Assembly: GCA_023428035.1 (NCBI GenBank)
Contig: JAEYZO010000107.1
Location: 1 to 16,378 of the forward strand
Source: Pseudomonadota bacterium
Lineage (GTDB): Bacteria > Myxococcota_A > Polyangia > Polyangiales > Ga0077539
Reading direction: 5' to 3'
Length of the DNA stretch: 16,378 nt
Below are positions 1 to 7,421 of this stretch, piece after piece. The notes beneath the pieces were generated by a model that had not been told where the DNA came from, searched no databases, and saw only the letters and a list, made by a program, of their open reading frames with translations. Within the stretch, counting starts at the first letter, position 1, and each line of letters begins with the position of its first letter. Position numbers and translations under genes: made by a program.

Positions 1-1036
1 AGAGGGCGCCCACCGCGACCTGCGCGAGCACCACGCGGCGCAGCGACGGTCGACCCGACGGGGAGCGACCCCACTCGCCGCCCGCGGGGCCGAGGGCCTC
101 ACGCGCGGCCACGTCGTCGATGGCCGAGAGCGACCGCAACCACGCCACGAGCCTCGCCTCGTGAGAGGCCACGCCGCGCCGCGAGAGGAGCTCGTTGAGG
201 TCGTCGCAGAGGGCGCCCGTGGAGCCGTAGCGGTGGCTCGGGCGCTTCTCGAGGCAGCGCGCGAGCACGCGCTCCAGCGTGGCGGGCACGCCGGGGCGGA
301 GCCTCCCCGCGGGGGCGTAGCGGTCGAGGCGGATCTTCTGCATCACCGTGCGGCCGGGGTCCTCCTCGAAGGGCCGACGGCCCGTGAGGAGCTCGTAGAG
401 CACGATCCCGAAGGCGAAGATGTCGCTGCGAAAATCGAGTCGGTCCCCGAGCACCTGCTCGGGCGACATGTACGCCGGCGTGCCCACCACGCCGAGGCCC
501 GCGTCGGGCTCGTCGACCACCTCGGCGAGGCCGAAGTCCGCGAGCTTCACCTCGCCCCTGCGCGAGACCAGCACGTTGCCGGGCTTGAGGTCGCGGTGCA
601 GCACGCCGCGGAGGTGGGCGTACTCCAGCGCGCGGCCGATCTTCAGCGCGACCACCGCGGCGACGTCGGGCGCGAGGGAGCCGCCCTCGCAGCGGCGACG
701 GAGCTCCGCGAGGGTCCAGCCCTCGACGAGCTCCATCACGATGAAGGGCCGGCCGTCGTCGGTGACGCCCGCGTCGTGCACCTGCGGGATGTTCTGGTGC
801 GCGAAGCCCGCGAGCAGCGTCGCCTCGCGGGAGAACCTCCGCCCGAGCTGCGAGGTCGGCGCGACGGAGCCCTTCAGCACCTTCACCGCGACGTCGCGGC
901 CGAGGCCGGGCTGCGTCCCGCGGTAGACCTCTGAGAGGGTGCCCTCCCCGACGCGGTCGCCCAGGGTGATCGGGGCCTTCGCCGGGGGCAGAGACGAACC
1001 CGTGAGCGGCCCCGGCGCGCCCCGAGGCTGCTTCAT
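1..1036 (-). CDS. Ser/Thr protein kinase, PknB/Hanks type (3' end beyond window)
   Basis: The first 345 codons of a eukaryote-like Ser/Thr kinase, read from an ATG at 1036; the gene runs off the window start. Seen: glycine loop GEGTLSEV (residues 30-37, its third glycine replaced), VAVK with Lys52, likely alpha-C Glu71, catalytic HRDLKPGN (147-154), DFG (167-169), GTPAYMSPEQ (185-194) and the lobe motif SDIFAFG. The kinase domain spans about 24-285. After a charged linker a hydrophobic run begins near residue 335, so a membrane anchor with an extracytoplasmic part may follow; this is inferred. The ATG overlaps the stop of the upstream CpoB-like gene (ATGA), implying translational coupling and a link to the cell envelope. 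The segment between DFG and GTP has no Ser or Thr but several acidic residues, which is odd for an RD kinase. Family assignment is firm; substrates are unknown. Confidence 0.95.
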   Translation of the reverse strand, partial: MKQPRGAPGPLTGSSLPPAKAPITLGDRVGEGTLSEVYRGTQPGLGRDVAVKVLKGSVAPTSQLGRRFSREATLLAGFAHQNIPQVHDAGVTDDGRPFIVMELVEGWTLAELRRRCEGGSLAPDVAAVVALKIGRALEYAHLRGVLHRDLKPGNVLVSRRGEVKLADFGLAEVVDEPDAGLGVVGTPAYMSPEQVLGDRLDFRSDIFAFGIVLYELLTGRRPFEEDPGRTVMQKIRLDRYAPAGRLRPGVPATLERVLARCLEKRPSHRYGSTGALCDDLNELLSRRGVASHEARLVAWLRSLSAIDDVAAREALGPAGGEWGRSPSGRPSLRRVVLAQVAVGAL

Positions 1037-1851
1037 CCCCCGCAGGCCTCGCGCGGGAGGTTGCGCACGGCGTCGAGGCGCGCTCGCGCGGTGCTGCCCG
1101 CGGGCGTGCGGCCGTGGCGCTCGACGAGGAGCCGCAGGGTGCGCTGCGCCTCGGTGCACATCCGCAGGCCCACGAAGGCCTCGGCCAGCGTGGCGAGGGC
1201 CTCGGGCACCGCGTCGCCCTGGGGGTAGGTCTGCAGGAGCCGGTTGAGGTCCTGCACCGCGGTGGCGGCGCGGCTCTCGGCGAGCTGCGCGCGGGCCTGC
1301 AGGAGCAGCGCGTCGTCGGCGAGGGGGTCTTGCGCGGCGCGCTGGAGGAGCGCCCCCGCGAGGAAGCGCGCGCGGGGGTAGTCGCGAGCCTCGAAGGCCT
1401 GCCGCGCCTGCGCGAGGAGCTGGGTGTTGTCGGCGGGCACCTGCGAGGGGTCGACCGCGGGGAGGATGCCGAGACGTCGCTCGACGGCCTCGATGCGGTT
1501 GGCGACCTGGGTGCGCGACTGCGAGGCCGACTCGTCGGCGTGCCGGGCCTCGTCGAGGGCGCCGGTGAGGGTTCGGATGCGCTCCTCGACGGTGTCGAGG
1601 CGGGCGCCGAGGTCGGCGAGGTTGCGGGTCTGGGTGCGGGCCTGCTCCAACTGCTCGTTGAGGGTGCGGACCTGCCGGGTGGCCTGCTCGACGGCCTCGT
1701 TGAGCTGCTCGCGGCGCCGCTGGTCGTTGGTCTCGAGGGAGTGGATGCGGGTCTCGAGCGCGCGCTTCGCGGCGTCGTGCTCGCCGGAGGTGACCCAGCA
1801 GCCCGCTGTGAGCGCGAGGGCGGCGACGGCGACGAGGCGGGGTGCGCGCAT
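1033..1851 (-). CDS. CpoB/YbgF-like lipoprotein with coiled coil and TPR domain
   Basis: A 272-residue envelope protein. The N-terminus is a lipoprotein signal with lipobox LTAGC (Cys18). A long heptad-like, Gln/Glu/Arg-rich stretch from about residue 25 to 130 predicts a coiled coil. A C-terminal region (about 150-265) looks like TPR repeats, with pieces such as AFEARDYPRARFLAGALLQR and LLQTYPQGDAVPEALATLAE. This order (coiled coil, then TPR) is that of CpoB/YbgF, which works with Tol-Pal to coordinate peptidoglycan synthesis with outer-membrane constriction. Unlike E. coli CpoB, which is soluble in the periplasm, this one should be lipid-anchored. It starts 17 bp after a Pal-type gene and overlaps the kinase gene by 4 bp, so the three are probably co-transcribed. 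The start was chosen because it gives a complete signal peptide. Function is inferred from architecture and neighbours. Confidence 0.82.
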   Translation of the reverse strand: MRAPRLVAVAALALTAGCWVTSGEHDAAKRALETRIHSLETNDQRRREQLNEAVEQATRQVRTLNEQLEQARTQTRNLADLGARLDTVEERIRTLTGALDEARHADESASQSRTQVANRIEAVERRLGILPAVDPSQVPADNTQLLAQARQAFEARDYPRARFLAGALLQRAAQDPLADDALLLQARAQLAESRAATAVQDLNRLLQTYPQGDAVPEALATLAEAFVGLRMCTEAQRTLRLLVERHGRTPAGSTARARLDAVRNLPREACGG

Positions 1852-1868
1852 CGGACTGTGGTGCTCCG

Positions 1869-2606
1869 TCAGTGCCTCAGGCGGAAGTCGACGCGGCGGT
1901 CTTCGCGCCAGCCCGCCTCGTCGGAGCCCGTGGCGCCCTCGGAGCCCTCGGAGGAGACCGCGAGGCGCTCGGGGAGGATGCCCAGGGAGACGAGGTAGCG
2001 CTGCACCACGCGGGCGCGGCGCTCGCCGAGGGCGAGGTTGTACTCGGTGGTGCCGCGCGGGTCGCAGCGGCCGATGAGGACGTAGCGGCTGGAGCCCTCG
2101 CCCTGGAGGCAGCGCGCGACGGTCTGGAGGGCGCGCCGCGCGGCCTCGGTGAGCTGAGCGTCGTCGAACTCGAAGTGCGGGGGCTCGAGCACGCAAGTGG
2201 GGCCGCGGTTCTCGACGGGGTCGGAGTCGGGCGCGGGGTCGTTCACGCAGCGGCCGACCTCGCAGTGGCGGTTGACCCCGCAGGGGTGGACGCTGTCGCA
2301 CTCGGGGCGCGCGACGCAGCGGTGGTTCTCGCAGAGCTGGTTGGCGAGGCAGTCGTTGTCGCCCTCGCAGGCGTTGAGCCCGTCGACGCAGCGGCCCCGG
2401 AGGCAGGTGCGGTCTTCGCCGCAGTCGGGGTTGGTGCGGCACTGCGCGCAGCGGCCCTGCACGCAGAACTCCCGGCGGCCGTCGCGGCGGCAGTGGGCGT
2501 CGTTCTCGCAGCGGGGGTAGTCGGGGCCGCTGGTGCACGCGGCGGACGCGGCCACCGCGAGCGCGACGAGCACGGCGCGGAGGAATGCGGGCGTAGAGGT
2601 TCCCAT
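1869..2606 (-). CDS. Cys-rich OmpA/Pal-family lipoprotein
   Basis: A 245-residue protein. A signal peptide ends at Cys24 (SAAC), likely a lipoprotein although the lipobox is not ideal. Residues 33-120 hold 16 cysteines in four modules with spacing C-x5-C-x5-C-x4-C (x8 in the first module), reminiscent of disulfide-bonded modules in myxobacterial surface proteins. Residues 145-245 form an OmpA/Pal C-terminal domain: HFEFDDAQLT, then CDPRGTTEYNLALGERRA, containing the Asp and Arg that in this family contact the diaminopimelate of peptidoglycan. Pal tethers the outer membrane to peptidoglycan and partners with TolB and CpoB; the next gene is CpoB-like, which fits. The frame stays open 17 codons upstream, but the ATG at 2606 gives a clean signal peptide and lies just after a promoter candidate. 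The role of the Cys modules is unknown. Confidence 0.88.
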   Translation of the reverse strand: MGTSTPAFLRAVLVALAVAASAACTSGPDYPRCENDAHCRRDGRREFCVQGRCAQCRTNPDCGEDRTCLRGRCVDGLNACEGDNDCLANQLCENHRCVARPECDSVHPCGVNRHCEVGRCVNDPAPDSDPVENRGPTCVLEPPHFEFDDAQLTEAARRALQTVARCLQGEGSSRYVLIGRCDPRGTTEYNLALGERRARVVQRYLVSLGILPERLAVSSEGSEGATGSDEAGWREDRRVDFRLRH

Positions 2607-2628
2607 TGAGTTCGCGGCTCCCGCGGCT

Positions 2629-2657
2629 CCGTAGTCTCGTTCGACGCGGCTTGTCAA
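2629..2657 (-). promoter_or_regulatory. Candidate sigma70-type promoter for the pal-like/cpoB-like/kinase operon
   Basis: On the minus strand TTGACA (2657-2652) is followed after exactly 17 bases by CTACGG (2634-2629), about 23 bases before the ATG at 2606. The -35 matches consensus; the -10 is weak. The -35 overlaps the -35 of the opposite promoter. Confidence 0.45.
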
Positions 2658-2679
2658 CGATCCCGCGCGCCGCTAGGGT
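2651..2679 (+). promoter_or_regulatory. Candidate sigma70-type promoter for the MATE gene
   Basis: TTGTCA (2651-2656), a 17-base spacer, then TAGGGT (2674-2679). Transcription would begin near 2686, about 14 bases before the ATG at 2700, leaving a very short leader without a clear Shine-Dalgarno sequence. Spacing and position support it; the hexamers are near-consensus for a high-GC genome. Confidence 0.55.
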
Positions 2680-2699
2680 CGCGCGGCTGACGACGCCCG

Positions 2700-4121
2700 A
2701 TGACGCAGGAGACCGAAGCGCGCGCGGCCCCCTCACACAGCGGGTGGCTCGACAGACCCAAGGCGGCGAAGATCCTCCGGCTGGCGGGGCCCGTGATCCT
2801 CGCGATGCTCACCCAGACCGGGGTGAACATCGTCGACACGTACTTCATCGGCAGGCTGCCCCGGGAGGTGGCCACCGACGGGCAGTTCGCCCTCACCCCC
2901 TCGCTGATGTTCCTCTGGGCGGTGGGGGGCTTCCTCTCGTCGATCTCGGTGGGCACCCTCGCCACGACCGCTCGCCGCGTCGGTGAGGGCAAGGACGAAG
3001 AGGCCGGCGCGGTGGTGCCCAACGCGGCGCTGATCGCGATGGTCGGGGGCTTCGTCGGCACGGCGCTCGGGTGGGTGCTGCTCCCGCGGGCCTTCGCGCT
3101 CCTGAGCGAGAACCCCAACGTGATCGACCTGGGCACCCGCTACGCGCGCTGGCGCTTCGTGGGCATCGCGTCGATGGCCGCGACGGCGGCGTACAAGAGC
3201 TTCTACGACGGGGTGGGGCGCACGCACCTGCACCTGGTGGCCGCGCTGGCGATGAACGTCATCAACGCGCTCCTGTGCTGGCTCCTGATCTTCGGCAACT
3301 GGGGGATGCCCCGGATGGGCGTCGAGGGCGCGGGCGTCGCGGCCTGCGTCGCGAGCTGGATCGGCCTCGCGGTGATGGTGGCCTTCACGCTCTCTCCGAG
3401 GGACCTCGCGCGCTTTCGCTTCTACCGCCCCGGCGCGCTCTCGTGGACGACCATGAAGTCGCTCCTGCGGCTCTCGGTGCCCGGGGGCGTGGCGACCACG
3501 GCGGTGATGACGGGCTTCTTGATCTTCACGAAGGTGGTGGGGGCGATCGACGACGAGGCGATCCGTCACGGCGCGGCGGCGAGCTACAACGGCGCGGCGA
3601 CGACGATCATCATCGAGGTGCTGTCGGCGACCTTCGTGTCGTGCCTCGCCTTCGGGACCGCGACGGCGACCCTGGTGGGTCAGAGCATGGGCCGCGGCGA
3701 GCCCGACACCGCCGAGCGCTACGGGTGGACGAGCGTGAAGCTCGGGGTGCTGGTCTTCGGCGCGCTGGGCCTCGCGATGCTCCTCTGGCCCGACAAGGTG
3801 CTGGGCGCCTTCACGCACGAGCCCGCGGTGGTGGCGGCGGGGCTCACCCCGATGCGGATGATGGCCGCGATGGGGGCGGTGATCGCGACGGCGATGATCC
3901 TGACGCAGGCGCTCTTCGGCGCGGGCGAGACGCGCTACGTGATGCTCGCGGAGCTGGGGCTGCACTTCTTCTGCCTGGTGCCGCTCGCGTGGCTCCTCGG
4001 CGTGAAGCTGGGCTTCGGTCTGGTGGGGGTGTGGGCCGCGGCGGGGGTCTACGCCGTCGCGCTCGCGGTCCTGATGCTGGTGAAGTTCGCCGGCGGGAGC
4101 TGGAAGAAGCTCAAGGTCTGA
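2700..4121 (+). CDS. MATE family multidrug/toxin efflux transporter
   Basis: A 473-residue inner-membrane protein with about 12 hydrophobic segments in two similar halves, the size and fold of MATE exporters (Na+- or H+-driven efflux of cationic or toxic compounds). Seen: the first helix region LAGPVILAMLTQTGVNIVDT followed by YFIGRLP, GFLSSISVGTLATTARRVGE, and in the second half LSVPGGVATTAVMTGFLIF with FGTATATLVGQSMGRGE, all typical of the family. The start at 2700 gives a short hydrophilic N-terminus of about 25 residues before helix 1 and follows a promoter candidate. It stands alone on the plus strand, divergent from the pal-like operon and convergent with the HCCA isomerase gene, so it is probably monocistronic. 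Family identity is strong; substrate and coupling ion cannot be told from the sequence. Confidence 0.93.
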   Translation: MTQETEARAAPSHSGWLDRPKAAKILRLAGPVILAMLTQTGVNIVDTYFIGRLPREVATDGQFALTPSLMFLWAVGGFLSSISVGTLATTARRVGEGKDEEAGAVVPNAALIAMVGGFVGTALGWVLLPRAFALLSENPNVIDLGTRYARWRFVGIASMAATAAYKSFYDGVGRTHLHLVAALAMNVINALLCWLLIFGNWGMPRMGVEGAGVAACVASWIGLAVMVAFTLSPRDLARFRFYRPGALSWTTMKSLLRLSVPGGVATTAVMTGFLIFTKVVGAIDDEAIRHGAAASYNGAATTIIIEVLSATFVSCLAFGTATATLVGQSMGRGEPDTAERYGWTSVKLGVLVFGALGLAMLLWPDKVLGAFTHEPAVVAAGLTPMRMMAAMGAVIATAMILTQALFGAGETRYVMLAELGLHFFCLVPLAWLLGVKLGFGLVGVWAAAGVYAVALAVLMLVKFAGGSWKKLKV

Positions 4122-4124
4122 CAG

Positions 4125-4144
4125 CGCGGCGCCCCCGCGCCGCG
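4125..4144 (+). terminator. Hairpin just after the MATE stop codon, possible terminator
   Basis: A perfect 8-bp stem CGCGGCGC/GCGCCGCG with loop CCCC begins 4 bases after the TGA. It lacks a T-run, so rho-independent termination is uncertain; it could instead protect the 3' end of the mRNA. It is also the first of three evenly spaced copies (see repeat). Confidence 0.45.
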
Positions 4145-4246
4145 GGGTGCAGCCGGCATCACAGCTCGGGAGCGCGACTACACACCGCTGCGCAGGGGCG
4201 CCGCGGGGTGCAGCCGGCATCACCGCTCGGGAGCGCGACTACACAC

Positions 4247-4266
4247 CGCGGCGCAGGGGCGCCGCG
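4247..4266 (-). terminator. Hairpin beyond the HCCA isomerase stop, possible bidirectional terminator
   Basis: Perfect 8-bp stem CGCGGCGC/GCGCCGCG with a 4-base loop, 36 bases past the minus-strand stop at 4303. No T-run is present. Its place between convergent genes fits a terminator for either direction. Confidence 0.35.
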
Positions 4267-4302
4267 CTGGCTTCACCAGGGACGGTCGCGATTGCTGCGC
4301 GG

Positions 4303-5502
4303 CTACTTCCGCAGGGCGTCTTCGACCAGCGGGATGCGGTCCTGCCCCCAGTAGAGGTCGGCGCCGTCGACGACCCAGGTGGGGGCGCCGAAGACCCCCG
4401 CGTCGACCGCGCGCTGGGTGGCGTCGATGAGCGCCTGCTTCACCGCCGGGTCCTGCGTCCTGGCGAGCACCGCGTCGGCGCCCTCGCCGATGAGGGCTCG
4501 CAAGACAGACTCGTCGCCGAGGTCCTGCCCCTCGGACCAGTAGGCCCTGAAGGCCCGATTCATGTAGTCCTCGCGGCGGTCTTCGGGCAGCGCGAGCCAC
4601 ACCCGCAGCGCCTTGATGCTGTTCACCGGAAAGGTCGCGGGCCACTGGAAGGGCACCTTCCAGAAGGCCGCCCAGCGGTGCATGTCGTCGTAGTAGTACT
4701 TTCGCTTCGCGTCGCTCCAGGAGTTCAGCGGCACCAGCTCCTGCCCGATGCTCTTGAAGAGCCCGCCGAGCAGCATCGGCCGGTACACCAGCGTCGCGCC
4801 GGTGCGGTCGGCGAGGGCCCGCGCCTGGGTCGAGCCCAGGTAGGCGAAGGGCGAAGAGAAATCCCAGTAGAACTCCAGCGTGTGCGGCATCGTCGGCCTC
4901 CCGTCGGGGATGAGCGCCGAGGGCTCGAGGCCCTCGACGAAATGCATGCGGTCCTGCCCCCAGTAGAGGGCCCCGTCGACCGCGAAGGCCGGCGCGCCGA
5001 AGACCCCGAGGGCCACGGCCTCGTCGGTGGCCCCGCGCAGCGCCTCGCGCATCGCGTCGGAGGTGGTCGCTTCGAGCACGACGTCGACGTCGCGACCCAC
5101 GCTTCGTACGACCGCGGCGAGCACCTCGGGGTGGCCGATGTCCCGCCCCTCGACCCAGTAGGCTCGGAAGAGCGCGTGGATGAGCGCGGGGTCGCAGCCC
5201 GACGCGAGCGTCGCGCGCAGGGCCTCCACGGACCGAAAGGGGTGCCCCGGCGGCATGTGGAGCGCGACGCCGAAGCGCGCGGCCCAGCGGCGGAGGTCCT
5301 GCGCGTTGTGGTGGGCCTTGGCGGGCGAGAGCGTGGCGAAGAGCCTCTGCGCGACGCCCCGGGCGCGGAACACCCCGCCCAGGAGGAAGGGCCTGTAGCG
5401 AAGCTCCAGCCCGGCGCGGGCGGCCATCGCCTCGACCTGGGTGCTGGCGAGGTAGGCGTAGGGGCAGGTGTAGTCGAACCAGAAGTCGACGACGCGCGCC
5501 AT
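4303..5502 (-). CDS. Double-domain 2-hydroxychromene-2-carboxylate isomerase / kappa-GST (DsbA-fold) fusion
   Basis: A 399-residue protein made of two homologous DsbA-fold domains of the HCCA isomerase/kappa-class GST family, which use glutathione. Domain 1 starts VDFWFDYTCPYAYLAS, domain 2 (from residue 205) starts LEFYWDFSSPFAYLGS; both end with VFGAP followed by VDG and YWGQDR, the family's cis-Pro and C-terminal motifs. A single domain is normally about 200 residues, so this is a full tandem duplication. The residue before the active-site Pro is Cys13 in domain 1 but Ser217 in domain 2; Ser is the usual catalytic residue. An ATG at 4890 opens domain 2 and has its own ribosome-binding site. 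Start: ATG 5502 fits the family N-terminus, but a TTG at 5541 has a stronger ribosome-binding site and would add 13 residues. It lies 42 bp after the M28 peptidase gene. Substrate unknown. Confidence 0.9.
   Translation of the reverse strand: MARVVDFWFDYTCPYAYLASTQVEAMAARAGLELRYRPFLLGGVFRARGVAQRLFATLSPAKAHHNAQDLRRWAARFGVALHMPPGHPFRSVEALRATLASGCDPALIHALFRAYWVEGRDIGHPEVLAAVVRSVGRDVDVVLEATTSDAMREALRGATDEAVALGVFGAPAFAVDGALYWGQDRMHFVEGLEPSALIPDGRPTMPHTLEFYWDFSSPFAYLGSTQARALADRTGATLVYRPMLLGGLFKSIGQELVPLNSWSDAKRKYYYDDMHRWAAFWKVPFQWPATFPVNSIKALRVWLALPEDRREDYMNRAFRAYWSEGQDLGDESVLRALIGEGADAVLARTQDPAVKQALIDATQRAVDAGVFGAPTWVVDGADLYWGQDRIPLVEDALRK
4897..4902 (-). promoter_or_regulatory. Internal ribosome-binding site inside the HCCA isomerase fusion gene
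   Basis: GGGAGG on the minus strand lies six bases before an in-frame ATG (4890-4888) that begins the second domain (MPHTLEFYWDF). Spacing is ideal. It suggests that the second domain was once a separate gene or is still also made alone (195 residues). Confidence 0.5.
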
Positions 5503-5544
5503 GGCCCCCGAGGGCGTCTCACGACGGCGCGAAGGGGTCAACGG

Positions 5545-6939
5545 TCACTCCTCCGCGGGGGCCGCGCGGCCGAAGGACTCCGTCGCGGTGGCGAGCGCGC
5601 GCACGGTGACCGTCCACGCGGCGACGGCCTGGTCGAGGGAGCGCTCGTCGAGGGCCGCGGGGGTGTCGTTCGCCGTGTGGTGCACGTCGAAGTAGCGCGA
5701 CATGTCTTGCGAGAGGTCGACCCTCGGTACGCCCGCCGACGCGAGGGGCGAGACGTCCGCGCCGCCCCACGCGCGGTCGGGGCTCTCACGAACGCCCATC
5801 GGCGCGAGCTCCGCGGCGACCCGGTGGATCACCGCTCGCCCGGGCTCTCCGCCGGCGTAGCGGATCGCCCGCACCCGTCCGTCGCCGGCGTCGGCCTCCA
5901 TCGCGACGGCGTGGCGGGGGAGCTCGTCGCGGTGCGCCTCGGCGTAGGCCCGCGCGCCCGCGAGGCCGTTCTCCTCGTTCGCGAAGAGCACCACGCGCAC
6001 GGCGCGACGAGGTGTTCCCTCGCGGAGGATGTTGCGCGCGGCGGAGAGGATGATCGCCACCCCCGCGCCGTCGTCGAGGGCGCCGGTGCCGAGGTCCCAC
6101 GAGTCGAGGTGCGCGCCGAGGAGGACGACCTCGCCGTTCGGCTCGGCGCCAGGGACTTCACCCACGACGTTCGCGGTGTCGGCGTCGGGGAGCGAGCGGC
6201 AACCGAGGGTGAGCCTGAAGCGCACGCCCTCGGGGTGCGCGGCGATGACCCGGTGGAGCGCGTCGGCGTCGGCCACCGAGAGGGCCGCCGCGGGGATACG
6301 CGCCACGCCGTCTTCGTACCGCAGCGCCCCGGGGTGCGGCGCGCGGGTGCGGCCGGTGCCGATGGAGCGGACGATCACCGCGACGGCGCCCTTGCGCGCG
6401 GCGGCGACGGCGCTGCGGGTGCGGGCGCTGACGGCCTCGCCGTAACCCCGGCCGGTGCGCCGCCGCTCCATCACTCGGTGCACGTAGACGATGCGACCGC
6501 GGGCTCGTTCGTCGGGCAGCGCGGCGATGGCCTCGACGGAGTCGACCTCGACGAGCTCGGCCTCGACGCCGTCGGTGGGCGTCGCGACGCTGCCGCCGAG
6601 CGCGGTGAGGGTGACGGCGTGCGCGAAGGGCGCGGTGATCGCTCCGTGCTCGACCCCGCGCTCCCAGTGGGGCGCTCGCACGGGCTCGGCGTGGACGTTC
6701 GACAGGCCCAGCGCGCGCATGGTGCGGAGGCCCCATTCGACGGCGCGGGCGTCGCCGGGAGAGCCCGCGAGTCGGGGGCCGACCTCGTCGGAGAGCGAGC
6801 GGACGAGGTCTCCCGCGCCCGAGGGAGGCGCCCGCCAGCGGGAGCGGTGTCGGGCGCGCGTGGGAGGGCGAGAGGGCGCGGGCGCGGGTCGCGCGCAGGA
6901 GGCGAGGAGGAGCGAGAGCGCGAGCGCGGGGCGGATCAC
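5545..6939 (-). CDS. M28-family zinc metallopeptidase, lipoprotein (carboxypeptidase Q-like)
   Basis: A 464-residue exported peptidase. A short signal with lipobox LASC (Cys15) is followed by a Pro/Arg-rich linker, a protease-associated-type insert (about 120-250), and the M28 di-zinc domain. Predicted zinc ligands and catalytic residues: His277 (GAHLDSWD), Asp289 (GALDDGAG), Glu322/Glu323 (NEENG), Asp350 (MEADAGD) and His420 or His421 (DVHHTANDT). The spacing and the AHLDSWD motif resemble carboxypeptidase Q/plasma glutamate carboxypeptidase and related aminopeptidases. It should act at the outer membrane or periplasm on peptides; the real substrate is unknown. The start is a GTG at 6939; no better in-frame start is near and it yields a complete signal peptide. 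It follows the YjbQ gene by 27 bp and precedes the HCCA isomerase fusion, so the three are probably one transcript. Confidence 0.93.
   Translation of the reverse strand: MIRPALALSLLLASCARPAPAPSRPPTRARHRSRWRAPPSGAGDLVRSLSDEVGPRLAGSPGDARAVEWGLRTMRALGLSNVHAEPVRAPHWERGVEHGAITAPFAHAVTLTALGGSVATPTDGVEAELVEVDSVEAIAALPDERARGRIVYVHRVMERRRTGRGYGEAVSARTRSAVAAARKGAVAVIVRSIGTGRTRAPHPGALRYEDGVARIPAAALSVADADALHRVIAAHPEGVRFRLTLGCRSLPDADTANVVGEVPGAEPNGEVVLLGAHLDSWDLGTGALDDGAGVAIILSAARNILREGTPRRAVRVVLFANEENGLAGARAYAEAHRDELPRHAVAMEADAGDGRVRAIRYAGGEPGRAVIHRVAAELAPMGVRESPDRAWGGADVSPLASAGVPRVDLSQDMSRYFDVHHTANDTPAALDERSLDQAVAAWTVTVRALATATESFGRAAPAEE
5548..5554 (-). promoter_or_regulatory. Strong ribosome-binding site at the peptidase/isomerase junction
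   Basis: GGAGGAG on the minus strand sits just before the peptidase TGA (5547-5545) and six bases before a TTG (5541-5539) in frame with the HCCA isomerase. It makes the TTG a serious alternative start and suggests translational coupling of the two genes. Confidence 0.5.
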
Positions 6940-6966
6940 GCGGGGGTGGATACCACCGATGGGCGC

Positions 6967-7383
<417 letters not shown>

Positions 7384-7421
7384 GGGGGCGAGCGTGCGCG
7401 CAAGGGGAGGGGAGGTCTACT

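Larger units (their letters stand above)
4125..4266. repeat. 61-bp tandem repeat carrying three copies of a 20-bp hairpin
   Basis: Two near-identical 61-base units lie at 4141-4201 and 4202-4262, differing at two positions. Each ends in the palindrome CGCGGCGC-N4-GCGCCGCG; together with the copy before the first unit this places hairpins at 4125, 4186 (one stem mismatch) and 4247, exactly 61 bases apart. A second small dyad (GCTC-GG-GAGC) lies inside each unit. The repeat fills almost the whole 181-bp gap between two convergent genes. No protein is credible here. Confidence 0.9.

Noticed and set aside
1033..2736. Single 567-codon gene spanning the CpoB-like protein and most of the Pal-like gene
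   Set aside because: The upstream part is Arg/Pro-rich and out of frame with the clear Pal/OmpA domain; a signal peptide begins at 1851, so two separate genes are present.
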